The notes beneath the pieces are model-generated. The model was not told where the DNA came from and ran no database searches. It worked only from the letters and a program-made list of their open reading frames with translations. Position numbers and translations under genes: made by a program. Positions 1 through 11,552 of a DNA stretch of 64,000 bases are shown one piece after another. Origin of the DNA: Flammula alnicola (lineage: Eukaryota > Basidiomycota > Agaricomycetes > Agaricales > Strophariaceae); NCBI GenBank assembly GCA_015499995.1, contig JADNRV010000016.1, forward strand, positions 248,001 through 312,000. The letters are read 5' to 3'. How positions within the stretch are numbered: position 1 is the first letter of the stretch; each line of letters opens with the position of its first letter.

Positions 1-714
1 CTGACATGATCTGCCGGGCAAGTTCTCTTGATGGGGCCAGGCATAGAGCCTAGAAAAGACGACAACGGAATTAGAAATAGAGGGAGATAGAAGGCTGAAA
101 CGTACTTGAGGTTTATTCAACTCATAGTCAACCCGACTGAGCATGGTGAGGACGAAGGCTGCGGTTTTGCCTGTCCCTGATTGTGATTGACCGATCATAT
201 TTGTGGGTCTGAAGTGGTTATCGACTTGTTAGATATTTTGGGTTGGCTGAATAAACGCGATACTGACGGGTCGGAAAGAAGGAGGGGCAGAGCTTTCTCT
301 TGGATCTTAGATGGCTTATCGAAGCCCATTGCGAAGACGCCCTTTAGAAGATCCGGGTGACTAGTCAAACCAAGTCAGTGCCATGAATATGATACAATAG
401 GTAAATCGAATAGGGCGTACAGTCCAAGTTCTTGAAAGGTCTTTGCACTGTACAAGGGTGAGTTCGGGTTGCCTTGCTGGTCGGCAAGAGTGACCTGGAT
501 GTTTGGGTTCAACACCGGATATCGCTGCGACAATTCGAGAGACACGCACTGTCACTTCGAAACTCGAAGTAAGCAAGTCGGTAGTGCTGCCTATTCAGCG
601 AGTTCAGTCGGCAATTTTATGGCATAGATTGGTTTGTGCTTACTGGTTGCTGCTGGTTTGGCAGCGGGAGTCTCATCTTTAGGTGGTGCAGCGCTGTGGG
701 CGTTGGAGCCACAG
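1..714 (-). CDS. DBP5: DBP5/DDX19-type DEAD-box RNA helicase, 5' part (gene cut by left edge)
   Basis: ATP-dependent RNA helicase that remodels mRNPs at the cytoplasmic face of the nuclear pore during mRNA export. Read on the minus strand, spliced exons give, in order, a segment [20 protein letters not shown], then [13 protein letters not shown] and [18 protein letters not shown] (Q motif), then [18 protein letters not shown] (Walker A/motif I) and [14 protein letters not shown] (motif Ia). The [17 protein letters not shown] motif I and the [14 protein letters not shown] lead-in are diagnostic of the Dbp5/DDX19 branch rather than eIF4A. At least four short introns separate these pieces. Motifs II to VI and the stop lie left of the window. 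The first exon is not resolved: a P/A-rich stretch around 646-690 is in frame, but no convincing start ATG was found, so the right-hand limit is approximate. It is divergent to the POF1-like gene. Confidence 0.88.
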
Positions 715-1061
715 CTACATGGCAGATAGGGTGAGAATAGACGCGTCTGAGGAGCGAATATGCTTACTGGGAGTGATAAAACCCTCTTCGTCTTTTGACA
801 AGGAAACCGACATTGAGGATGCTAGGCAAGGTGCACTAAGTGCTTTGAACTTGAAATGGACTTTGGAGATCATTATCGTCGGTAGCAGCCGAACAAGGTT
901 CAATCTAATCTAATCTTTCTCAAACATTATGAAATGACTACATCGCAATGTCCAACGTTCAAACGTTCACCATCTATCACATCGAGTCTCTATAGCCTCG
1001 TTTATACACGACCATATACCGATACAACACTTAGAGGATAGAGGACATTCACCCCTTCATA
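715..1061. promoter_or_regulatory. Divergent promoter region between DBP5 and POF1-like gene
   Basis: About 350 bases separate the 5' region of the minus-strand helicase from the plus-strand nucleotidylyltransferase, so both must use promoters inside this head-to-head gap. Small open frames here have no recognisable product. No obvious TATA box was seen. Part of the interval may hold the unresolved first exon of DBP5. Confidence 0.4.
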
Positions 1062-2102
1062 ATGGAGGCAGGAAATTCTACGGCGAGATCCAATCAGGAC
1101 AACAAATCTCAGGCTCAGATTCCGAGCTCTGCCATGTCCAGCATTCGAACTACAGCACCCCATCTCCTCCAACGACTCCAGCAGGGTATTTCCAAGCTTG
1201 AATTGGTCTACACTCCCCACTCCCGATGGCCTCTTCCTCCTCGTCAGGTCGCGCAACCTCACTCGAAGAAACCACTTAGAATTTCCATCTTGGACTCATC
1301 ATTTAATCCTCCTACTCTGGCCCACCTCAGTCTAGCGAACTCGCGATGGTCCATTGCAAACGGAGATAGAGCAATAGACGACACTCAGCCTGCATATGAC
1401 GCCAAACTACTTCTCTTGTCCGTCAAAAATGCAGACAAAACGCTGAAGCCTGGAGACGCGAGATATGAACAACGACTCGAGATGATGTCGTTGCTAGCGA
1501 AGAGTATGCGGCCACTGAATGTCAACGCGACGTCTTCCACATCCACCCTAGTTTCCGGCTCCTTGACTCCAGAAGAGTCAGCCAACGTGGCCATAGCCAT
1601 CATCGACGAGCCGACATTTGCGGGCAAATCTACTGCTCTATTGGCGTTCCTCAGAAGCAAATTCGCTGCCCTTCCTCCTCCAACTGTCGTCGTAGACGAT
1701 ATAGAATTAACGTTCCTTGTTGGCCTCGACACCCTTCAACGACTTTTCTCTCCACGGTACTATCTCTCGGAGGAAGTCATGATGACATCCATGCGCAGAT
1801 TCTTTTCTCCTGGTCCGGATGGTGATAACTCGCGCATCGTGAGCGCAAGGAGGGTTATGTCGACACCCGACTCAGAAGAAGACGCCAAGGCCTTGGCTCG
1901 CGCGAAAGAGTTCATCGACTCGGGAAGGATCGTCATCATTGATATGGGAGACGAAATCAGCACTTACAGCTCAACTACCGTCCGCCGATCCGTTGGAAGT
2001 CTTGGTCGAGATGATGGTTCGGCTGGTTCATGGCGTAGGCTCGTCACCAAGGATGTGGCGGATTATATCGTCCAGGAGCGCCTTTACGAAGCAGAATTGT
2101 GA
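1062..2102 (+). CDS. POF1: POF1-like nucleotidylyltransferase (putative NMN adenylyltransferase family)
   Basis: A 346-residue single-exon protein of the nucleotidylyltransferase superfamily, resembling yeast Pof1 and fungal proteins annotated as nicotinamide mononucleotide adenylyltransferase. The core starts near residue 72 (LRISILDSSFNPPTLAHLSL); NPPTLAH occupies the place of the usual GxFxPxHxGH nucleotide-binding motif. A central FLVGLDTLQRLF segment (about 212-223) and a late SSTTVRRS (about 303-310) match the family's substrate and ISSTxIR motifs. The ending, with VADYI followed by RLYE, is typical of these proteins. The first 70 residues are low-complexity and unconserved in appearance, so a later start is possible, but 1062 is the first ATG in frame. 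The role in NAD synthesis is inferred from the family; yeast Pof1 is also linked to ER protein quality control. Confidence 0.85.
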   Translation: MEAGNSTARSNQDNKSQAQIPSSAMSSIRTTAPHLLQRLQQGISKLELVYTPHSRWPLPPRQVAQPHSKKPLRISILDSSFNPPTLAHLSLANSRWSIANGDRAIDDTQPAYDAKLLLLSVKNADKTLKPGDARYEQRLEMMSLLAKSMRPLNVNATSSTSTLVSGSLTPEESANVAIAIIDEPTFAGKSTALLAFLRSKFAALPPPTVVVDDIELTFLVGLDTLQRLFSPRYYLSEEVMMTSMRRFFSPGPDGDNSRIVSARRVMSTPDSEEDAKALARAKEFIDSGRIVIIDMGDEISTYSSTTVRRSVGSLGRDDGSAGSWRRLVTKDVADYIVQERLYEAEL

Positions 2103-2896
2103 GGTCCTCACAACGACGATCATTCCCTCTTGCGTCATCCTGGTGCATTCTACTGGAAGGTGGAATTTCTGCCCAATGCCATCGTTGCACGTCGATATAC
2201 CCTTCCTCGACTGCGCCACGACAGAAGAGCCTAAACAGGCCTGGACTCCATATTCGTCCGCCCGAGGAAGCGACAGGCAGTCACTGATTTTCACACTACA
2301 AAATATTCCACAGTCACTATGGCTCGGAGTGCATGCAAAAGGCAGCGATGCGTCATTCAGCACTCTCCGTTTCCTTCCCGTCTTTGCCGCGTCTTTCACG
2401 TCTATTGTTTCGTGGTACGCGCAATCCACTGCGAGGTTGTATGTCAAGTTTACCCACCATAGCATCACTTACTTGGTTACGGAGGGCAAACCGGGTCCTA
2501 CCGAGTCTCCAGTGTAAATGTGTAAGTACGTATATTTGTAACACATACTTATATATCGACGAAGTAAGTATGCGAGTAGAATCCAAATAAATACTCAGTG
2601 GATGGGCTACGTTCAAACCTCTCCCATCTCAAACCGGACTGCCGCAGCTCGAAACCTCTCTGGCAACTGTTATCTGCGAATAATTATCAGAGCCAATTGC
2701 CACAGGCATGTCCGCTGAATCGCGGACGCGAATCGGACGCGTATATGAGAGGTCACGTGTATGTTCCTTCAATTGAATGCCGGGCCGCTCGGAGTTCATG
2801 TATGTATTTGTCAAACGATTTCCGATAGTGTCCTCTTAACACTACCACCTTCGTCGGAAGCGTCGGTGCTCACAACCTTTAAGACCTTCTTCTACG
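2103..2896. other. Intergenic, no gene seen
   Basis: This stretch holds the 3' flank of the POF1-like gene and the 5' flank of the carnitine acetyltransferase gene. Open frames are present but overlap one another on both strands and show no recognisable domain, so they are not reported as genes. Both neighbours are transcribed rightward. Confidence 0.5.
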
Positions 2897-5371
2897 ATGC
2901 TGAGGACGGGCGTTGTACGGAGAACACAAATGCAGACACGCTCTCAATCCACAGCAGCTTCCACGACGCGACCAAAAGCCCGAGCTCGGCTGCCTGTTCC
3001 ACCCCTTCGACATACATTGGATAAATACCTGACGTCTCTGGAGCCATTTCTTCTTGAGGATGAGTCTCACGGCGGAATGTCCTTCTCCTCTGCTTATGCA
3101 CTTCGAGAAAAATGGGCAAACGAATTCGAATCTGGTATAGGCCATACACTCCAAGAACGCTTGGTCGGTCCGTCATCTTAAAAATACAAACATTCAATTT
3201 TCATTCCTCTTATATCTATTTGCGACATCCCAACAGCTCTCGATAAGGTCTCGCCAGATAATTGGCTGGATGACAATTTTTGGATCAACAAGGCCTACCT
3301 AGAATGGCGTGCTCCGCTCCTAGTCAGCTCTAACTGGTGGTTGGCGTTCAACGAAGACCCTCTCATTCCACGTAGTGCTCTATCCGGAGAGACAAATAAC
3401 AATCGCGTTGGGACGACGTTTTGGCAGCTGAGGCGATCTGCTTGGCTCATTTACCGGATGTTACAGTTCAAGGACAACGTTGCTCAAGAGTGAGTAATTC
3501 TTTACATTACCCGCCAATTTTTGTACTGACAGAAATTCTTTAGAGAAAAGAATTCAGAAGCCACTGCATGTATGTTTTGATTTTCTTGGCTCAAGCATCA
3601 TATTCATTTATTTTTGTTTGAAGCAGGATCATGGCTGCTAGAGAACACATCGAAAATGTTCAATATTGCCCGGATTCCCGAACTTCTTTGTGATACCATT
3701 TCGGAACCTCCAACCCCATCTTCTCGTTCAGCCCGTTCAATCCACCTCATGATTCACGACTGGTGTTATTCAGTTGTCGTTTACCATCCACCTTCTTCCA
3801 TGAATCCCTTGGCCCCTCTGAAATTGCACTCTCCGGGCGAAATAGAAGCTCGCTTGCGGGCTGTTGTCCTAGATGTAGAAGCGCGACTAGAAAATAGAGA
3901 AAAGCCGCTACCAGTCGGAGTGTTAAGTGCCGACGAGCGAGACCGCTGGGCCAAAGTACGACTTCCAACTGAAACGAAAGCATCAGCATTTACTGATCCA
4001 TTCATATCTTAGAATCTAGAACACCTTCTTTCGCTCTCTCCCAACAACCATAAATCCCATCAAGCGATGCTGCATTCCGTCATGGGCGTTAGCTTAGACC
4101 ACACCACATATAACATCCCTCCAGTTTCCTTGTCTACCTCCGTCCCTCCTAGCCATGTCCATCTTCGCAGTGCTGCACAAAACGCGCTCGATTCTCATTT
4201 ACACTCCATCCGCGGCACCGCACAGAACATCTCCAACCGCTTTTTCGACAAAACGTTCACACTTATCGTCGATCCATCCACTCGCGCCGGCGCTTCCGGA
4301 GAGCACTCACTTGTGGATGCACTTGTGCCGAGTATTGTCGCCGAGTATGGAGTTATCGAGGGCGTGGATGCGGGCGCGTTCCACCACAGACGGTCTGAAT
4401 CCAACGACGTTGATGGCCGGGGTTGGGATAGACTAGACTGGGTTGGCGATGACAAGATTTGGAAGGAGTGCCTTGCGGCTACAGACCGGGCGAATGCAAT
4501 TATCGACAACTCGGATGATAGTGTTCTCTGGTTTGAAAATTATGGGACCGACTGGATAAAGAATATAGGTGTGTCCAACATGCTCCGCCCCGATCTATTA
4601 CATCGTATTAATGACCTTTCCGTGATCAGGAGGCCATAAACTATCCCCCGATGCTTTCGTTCAAATGGCGCTACAGTTGGCGTGGTTCAAGACGCGCGGC
4701 GAGTTTACCGCTACGTACGAGACCGTCCTCACGAGGATGTTCAAACATGGCCGAACAGAGACCCTCCGAACTTTCAGCCGAGAGACCAGACTTTGGGTGC
4801 TCAGCATGGTCAATCCTAATGCTTCAGTACGTCTTCTCCCCTTCCATTTACCTTCCTTCTGTAACTTCGTAAATCCAGAACACGCAACGCTTCGAGCTCC
4901 TTCGTCAAGCCATATCTTCGCATACCCGACGAACGCGTGAAGCCATGACCGGAAGAGGCATAGACCGTCATATCCTTGGACTGCGACTGCTTCTCCGCCC
5001 ACTCAGCGGCGAATCTGCAGCATTATTGGATGATGAACTTTTTGAACGCAGCGCACAATGGAAGTTAAGCACAAGTGGGTTGAGTGCTGGCCTTTTATTC
5101 AAAGGGACCGGATTTGGTACTAGTTATGAAGATGGCTATGGTATTAACTGTATGTTTGCATCTTGGATGTTCTTTGTTGATTTGTTAATTACATCCACCT
5201 CTAGATCTTGCAGCACCTGAGATGGTGAAATTTGGGATAGAATCCAAATTTTCTAATTCTCTTACGTCAACACAACTGTTCAAGGATGCTATTGCTGCTG
5301 CTATGGAAGAGATGCAGTTGTTATGTGAGGCTGCAGTAAGGGAAGGGGCAAATAGAATAAGTCATCTTTAA
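2897..5371 (+). CDS. CAT2: Carnitine O-acetyltransferase
   Basis: Transfers acetyl groups between CoA and carnitine, allowing acetyl units to cross organelle membranes. Eight exons fit: 2897-3167, 3237-3489, 3544-3569, 3624-3955, 4013-4568, 4630-4826, 4879-5149 and 5205-5371. The opening LPVPPLRHTLDKYLTSLEP and the WLDDNFWINKAYLEWRAPL and SNWWLAFNEDP segments are hallmarks of the choline/carnitine acyltransferase family. The catalytic histidine lies in GEHSLVDALVPS. LSTSGLS and FKGTGFGTSYEDGYGINYL near the end match the carnitine-binding and C-terminal family signatures. The first 30 residues are rich in Arg, Ser and Thr and lack acidic residues, like a mitochondrial presequence, with a second Met at residue 12. 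The last three residues are Ser-His-Leu, a permitted peroxisomal PTS1. Exon 4 needs the AG at 3622-3623; the next AG would put a stop in frame. Confidence 0.95.
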
Positions 5372-5467
5372 TCTACATGTACATGTCTGGATACACATTT
5401 TATGTCACTCATTCTTTTTTTAAAATTTCATTTATATTCACAATAGAAGTACAAGTTGATGCTACTC

Positions 5468-5580
5468 TATCAGGGAAAAAATCCAGACTCAGGTAATGCT
5501 TTAAAAGCTGACCAGGGCCATTTGACCTTTGATTTACTGGGCAGCTTCTACAGCTTTATCTGAGTCTGGATTTTTTGATA
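5468..5580. repeat. Foldback element / imperfect 40-bp inverted repeat
   Basis: Two arms of about 40 bases (5468-5510 and 5542-5580) are imperfect reverse complements around a 31-base centre. The strongest paired part is AAAAAATCCAGACTCAG against CTGAGTCTGGATTTTTT. It sits between the stops of two convergent genes, where it could fold in both transcripts. It may be a miniature transposon relic or simply a 3'-end hairpin; no clear target-site duplication was found. Confidence 0.7.
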
Positions 5581-5619
5581 GATAGGTAAATTTAGAGAAT
5601 TTAGAAAAAAGAAAGAAAC

Positions 5620-8454
5620 CTAAAACTTCTCTGCTTCAATATCCTCAGAGGTCAACCAGGCTGGTGGGTCTGTCTTCTTGAGAAATTTCCCAACTAGAGT
5701 GTCTGCTCCTGGTCCTGTGAGAAATTGGCGACTGGATACAATAAACATCCCTTTCTTGCATCGAGAAAGCATGACATTTGTGCGGCGTAGGTTGGTGAGA
5801 AAACCAAGGCTCCGAGATCTGACCACAGAAATAATAATGAAGTCTTCCTCATTGCCTGGGAGCATTTTAATTAGAAAATTGTACAATAATTGAATAACAA
5901 TAATAAAAACCTTGGAATGAATCAACATTGAAGCATTTATCAGCCCAATCCAGTCCTTCATCTTTCATGGATGTTTCTATATAGGTTGTTTGACCTGCAT
6001 ATGGTGTGATGATTTTGTAGTTTTTCTCTTGATCCTGGAGCTTCTTTGCAAGCTGAAGAATAGATTTGCATTCCAGCTCATTCTGGAAATAAATTAGCAA
6101 AAAAAGGAGAAATTAAAAGAGAAAATGCACACCATAAAAGAACCACCTTGAAGTGGTTTTTCCTTTCCCTGAGGTACATCAATGAAGTAGCATGCAACAG
6201 TTTCATCGGTAATTGGGTGTAGGGGTTTGACTTGAGTTTTCCATTGTAGACTTCTTCTGAGATAATTGCGCCAATTTGTGGTGGCATGCGATCTATATTG
6301 ATTTATAAACTTTGAATATTCAGAGGAAAAAATGCAAAAGAAAACAGACATTGGGTATCAAGGAAAACTACATGCTTCTTGAGGTGAGAGACTTCAAAGA
6401 TACTTGGAAGATCTTGTAAATCTTCCTGGCCAAAGGGTGGTACTATAAAATAAATTTAGTTACTGAATTTCTAGATAATAAAAGACATACATTGTTTATC
6501 ATCGCCAATGAAGCAAGCCTTGCGCAAAGTTGTTTTGAAGCTGGAAAATACAGTAATATAATTACCAATTTCAATCTGACTAGCTTCATCGACAATGAGC
6601 ATCTTGAGGGGAATTTCTTGGGTGAATTTTGAAATCCTCTTGTGGGCAAGCATACTCAAGGTGCACAACATAACACGAGTGCCCCTAAGGTTGACTTTAT
6701 TGGAAGCGATATGAAATTCATCAGAGCGAATGAGGTAGTTCTCAATCTTTCCATAGAGGTGCTCATGCCTTTGATTTAAGAAATCAATAATAAAATAGAG
6801 AAAGATAAGAAGATACTCTCACCATTCAAAGTGAAAATCTTTTGAAACCAATAATTTCCAGTCCATAAAACCAGTGGAGATCAGCTTCTCAGCAATATTC
6901 TTGACTGCAACATTTGTCTGTGCCACCAGCCAAATCCCACCTCTAGCAAAGGAATGAACAGCAAACTGAACAAAGGAGGCGATGACTGAGGTTTTTCCAG
7001 TCCCAGGTGGGCCTTGAATAATAGTAATCCGGTGATCATCCTTCTCCGAGAGCATGAAATTCACAGCTTCTTGCTGTGATGGATTCAATAGTAAGTGACG
7101 GAACGGGTTGCCCGATTGAGGACTCGGAGCAGGGGCGGGCGCCTTGAGGGGACCTTTGATCTTCCATTCTTCAGGCCAGACAAGAAGACCGTCATCGCTC
7201 GATGGAAACCATATGTTCTGAATCCATGGGCTTTCATCAAGGAGCTTCTCAGAGCCTTGGAGAATACTGAGAACGGTTGCCGCCCTCTGTGCTTCGGCGG
7301 TTGTTGGATCATCGCGGCCAATGGAAGTGACCGTCATGATGGCTTTGTCGGTCAACGCCCGATCGGTATTGATGTTACCCGACCGCCCGGAAACCGCCCC
7401 CATGGCGGCGTTGACAGTAAACTCTCCGCGAGCACCATCAACTTTCACCTTGACTTGCTAGATAATTAATCGTACATGAGCAGGTGTCCTGTTGTCCAAA
7501 GGACTATATTTGAATCGGGTTGTACTCACTCGGTGTCCGCGAAGCCGATTATTGAAGTTTGTTGAATTGAGGCGAACCTGGTCGCTTACAACGTCGGTCG
7601 ACTGCATGACCTGGTGCGTTGTCTGCGTCGGCTTCTTCTGGTCGAGGCGGAGGGCGTCATTGGCAATCTTGGCGATCATGTCGAGGCGCTGATGGGTCAT
7701 GGTTGTCAATTGTTAGGTTGAGAGATATGGACGCGAAATAAGAACACACCTGGGACGGGAGCTTCTTAGTATCAATTCTCGCTACCTTTTCGAACGTCGT
7801 CTCGCCATTTTCATATCCAGGCAAGAATTGAGAGAGCCAGGCTCGCATAGCAAGGTCAGTCGCGCGGTTCCTCAGACTGTCGTCCGGATTGTAGACCGGG
7901 TGCATGAAAAGGTCCCTAACGTTATCCGCCATGATCTTCACACCTGAGGTAGCAGGATCTCCGAGGGCCGCCGTAATTGCTGATATCGGCTTGCGATCTA
8001 CTGCTGAGAAAGCCGACTGGATGTCCACGGCTTGGGTGATGCGCATACCAAGATCGGCATACAGAGACATGGCCAGTGGCCCCATGTCAAACGCGAAGAT
8101 GTCGCCACCAGTGCGGCATAGAATATTGTCTTGGAGGAGAGCGCGTCCGTCAAGGATGTGCTGAGATGGTACGGCGGGTTTTGCGTTGGCATTTCCGCGT
8201 CTGTTGTTCCCTTTAGGCTGTTGGAACTCGACGATGCGACAGTTCTTATCGTCTGCGATTGCCAGCGACACGAGCTGTCCATTAGACGAATATCCTGGCG
8301 AAATACCAAGAGGGCGAGAATGGTCAAAGATGGAATTGATATCACGATCGGCGATGTCTGTTTCTTGGATGGTGAAAGTCGGAATCGCTTGATTGAGGGA
8401 ACGGTGTTTGCCGTCCAGAATGGTCTGGAAGACGTTCAACTGAGCCGTGGTCAT
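5620..8454 (-). CDS. SF1 (UPF1-like) helicase A with degenerate exonuclease-like N-terminus
   Basis: Predicted ATP-dependent nucleic-acid helicase of superfamily 1, with the UPF1/SEN1/DNA2-like motif set. Exons on the minus strand begin 8454-7750, 7688-7530, 7457-6823 and 6768 onward, ending at a stop at 5620. Visible motifs in order: Walker A GPPGTGKTS (near 7000), LVAQTNVAVKNIAEKL (Ia), LIVDEASQIE (II, DEAD-like), GDDKQ (III), YRMPPQIGA (IV region), NVDSFQGNEEDFIIIS (V) and RRTNVMLSRCKKGM (VI). The first 250 residues resemble the layout of 3'-5' exonuclease (RNase D/WRN-type) domains, but the expected acidic DxE near LVSLAIADDKNCRIVEF is not there. It is a tandem paralogue of the next gene. 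Base composition changes abruptly inside the third exon: GC-rich upstream of about 7085, AT-rich downstream. Nuclear or cytoplasmic site and substrate cannot be told. Confidence 0.85.
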
Positions 8455-8801
8455 TTCTCACTGAGGTCGATGAAGAAAGCTTGAAGGCTGAAAGAGAACC
8501 TTGAAAAGAAATTGAATTGTCAACGCATGAGAGCAGCCTATCGCCTCGAGGCAGAGTGACAGATCAGGCCGTGGGTTGATCACTTTGCGTTTTCTCACTG
8601 GGTGTTACATAAATAATCGCGTCTGCATTGCCCTGGCCACAATCCCTCCCTCAGGCAGCCACAATGAGTCTTCATCTGCCCCATATGGTTTTACAAGAAA
8701 AATATCGTTACTAGAATGAACAAGTTATGTGACAAAAATGCAAGAATCGAGAGAAGAGTCAGGAACCGAATCTAGGGAGAATGTACAAGCGAAATATTTG
8801 A
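8455..8801. other. Gap between the two helicase genes
   Basis: About 350 bases lie between the start of helicase A and the stop of helicase B. It must contain the promoter of helicase A and the 3' end of helicase B. No coding exon was recognised. Confidence 0.4.
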
Positions 8802-11552
8802 CTACATGAAAGGGCGGACGCCAGAAAATTGTACTTGGCGGCCCTCCACCCATGTCGAATCGCCGAGTGATTTGAGTAGTTTACCGACGAGCGTGTTTGC
8901 TGCAGGGCCTTCGATGAATTTGCGATTGGTGCAGATAATCATGCCTTTTCTGGATCGGGTCAACATGACATTGACACGCCTCTTGTCATTCAGGAATCCT
9001 AATTTCTTAGAGCGAACGAGAGACACGATGATATAGTCATCCTCATTTCCTGTATTAACAAAGGTGAGGTTCATATGGAGTGATATATATTACGAGCAAA
9101 AATTAGCAGACCTTGGAAAGCATCGACATTGAAACATTTGTCCTCCCACGGAAGCTTGGCGTGCTTCAATCCATTTTCCAGCAGCGAGCGCTGTGGGTCA
9201 TATGGCGTGATTATCCGGAAAGGCTTCCCCGCGCGTTTGAGCTGCCTTGCGATGGCGATCGCAACATCAACTTCGGGAGTATTCTGGAAGGCGGCGTTAG
9301 ATGTCGGGCATGTAGCAAACATACATATTGACGCTTACCTTCCAGCTATGTCCCATGGCTTCCTCAGAACCATTGCTGACATCAACAAAGCGGCAGCTTT
9401 GAGGGTCCGATATCGAATGTCGGGTCTTGAGTCGGTTCTTGTAAACCTCGCGTGATATGAAAGCTCCGATGGGGGTTGGCATTCGATCTAGTCGCAACCC
9501 ATGTTAAGAAAGTTCTCGGAATTCCAAAAGGTTGAACATACATTGCGTGTCAAGGAACACGGCTCGCTTTCGTAGATGCGACTTCTCAAATATGCTTTCC
9601 AAATCCTTGATATCGCTTGCACCGTAAGGTGCGACTGTAAAGCAAAAGACAATACCCGTTCAATTTGTTGATAAATAAAAATTGAACCAAATCTTGGCCA
9701 CTCACGCTGTTTATCGTCTCCTATAAAGACCAGTTTACGGAGAGTGGGGCGAAAGCGCACTAGCATCGGGAAATAGTCTCCGATTTCGATTTGACTGGCT
9801 TCATCAAAGATCACCGTCTGCAGAGGAACTAAACGACTGATAGTGTCCAACTTCTCGTTCGAAAGCATGCTGAGGGTACAAAGAATCACTCGTGAGCCAA
9901 GTACTTGCCTTTCCGTAGCAACGTCATCTTCCACGAAGTCATCCGACCGAATGACATTTCGATTGATCTTCTTGTAAAGGTGTTCGTGCCTTAAATTAGC
10001 AATAAGTATCTCTACTCTCTGTAATTTAGAAATATAAGCTTACCAGCCAAGGTGGAAATCCCTCGAGACAAGTATCTTGAAGTCGATGAAGTTGACAGAA
10101 GCCAGCTTCTCGGCAATGTTCTTCACTGCGACGTTAGACTGTGCCACAAGCCACACAGTCCTATTCGTATCCGATGATGACATGATGCTCGTGACGCTCG
10201 CTGCGATGACGGTTGTTTTTCCGGTACCAGGTGGACCATGGACAAGGACAACACGATTAACGTCATCAGTTGAAAGAATGGTGTTGACTGCTTTGGTCTG
10301 CGAAACGTTCAACGTTCGATCCGACGGAAAATACAACGACAGGGGTGATGCAAATTTTGGTGTTTCTTCCCATGACGTCTTCTTCGGAAACCAAATGGCC
10401 GAGACGAAAGAATGGTTAGATAGAGTCGTGGTTTCCTGGAGAACGCTAAGCATAATATACGCTCTTAACGCTTCGGCACTCGTCGACTGTTCTCTTCCGA
10501 TGGTTTCCACAGATTGAATGCGTGCCGTGCCAAGATTGCCGTTGACGGCAAGAGTTGCCAATCGTCCAACCACTCGAGAAGCTCGTCCTGTATATGCTTT
10601 TAGTTTCCCGTCAGGATGAACGGCTTCGATCTTGATCATCTGGAGCAAAGCATGAAGCTGGGTAAGAAAGGGAATAGATGAACCAATGTACCTGGTTGTC
10701 AGCAGTCCTCATCACGCGGGTCTTGTATCTTTCGGAAATAAGTGTAACTTTTCCTGATTTGCTCCAGAATTTGTTATCAACCTCGTTCTTTACTCGGATT
10801 GGCTTCAAGTTCACGAGACGACTGCTCTCGCGAATGGTTTTCGCGATGAGTTTCAAGGACTGGAGAGAACAACCGTAAGTTATATGATTTGAAATTCGTA
10901 ACAAAGAAATTACCTGTTCATCGAATCGTAAAGTGTCAATTGAAGGAACTTGCTCCAGGACAACAAGGATGTTCTGGAGAGTTGCAGCACAACAAGCAGC
11001 CCATGCCTGCAAGGCTAATATTCTGAAATCGTTGCTGGTTGTTTCCTCGTTATGAAAGAGACGTTTCACGGCCCTCTTGTCGAGAGTGGTCTCGCCGCCT
11101 AGAGCGTCCATGAGGGCCTCCAGGGAGTGTCGATCGGCCTTTGAGACCGACAAAAGGTCTTTGGCGGCGGTAATGGGAAGCCCAGAGTCCAAGTGAAGAG
11201 CTGTGGCGAGCTTATCCATTTGGAAAGCGTATTTAGAGACGGTTGGCTGGCATAGTACACGTCGCAATGAATCTCGCGGTGCGGAAACCTGCAGCTCGTT
11301 CGCTTTTGGGGAAGGTTTGCAGTTGGCGGAAATGGTCACGACAAGGACTTGAGTTTTCGAGGATATAGCGAGAGACGTCAAACGGCATTTCGATCCATAG
11401 ATTGGAGCCAAACCAATTACGTTGTCCTGGACTGATTGTAAAAACGTTGGTAGACTCTTATGTATCCCGTTTTCGTGGCAACGTGTGACGAAAATATCAG
11501 GGTGAGCAGACTTGAAGATGTCCTGGCGAATGGTAAGCGGAGAGCTGGCCAT
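8802..11552 (-). CDS. SF1 (UPF1-like) helicase B, tandem paralogue of helicase A
   Basis: Second member of the tandem pair. The start is at 11552 (MASSPLTIRQ); the first exon ends at about 10914 and introns follow at sites matching helicase A. Motifs in order: Walker A GPPGTGKTTVIA, WLVAQSNVAVKNIAEKL, VIFDEASQIEIG (II), FIGDDKQ (III), CRMPTPIGAFIS, FNVDAFQGNEDDYIIVS (V) and RRVNVMLTRSRKGM (VI). The N-terminal third follows the same plan as helicase A: a VIGLAPIYGSKCRLTSLAIS strand where exonucleases carry DxE, then DSGLPITAAKDLL, then a helix ending LALQAWAACC where family members have an AxxDAY-type motif. The fold suggestion is inference; the missing acidic residues argue against nuclease activity. 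The helicase motifs look complete. Composition is even along its length, unlike helicase A. Confidence 0.87.

Noticed and set aside
1939..2517. 192-residue plus-strand frame overlapping the end of the POF1-like gene
   Set aside because: It is a shadow of the real gene at its start, has no domain, and overlaps competing frames on both strands.
7095..7469. 124-residue plus-strand frame inside helicase A
   Set aside because: It is antisense to an exon with clear helicase motifs; no independent coding evidence.
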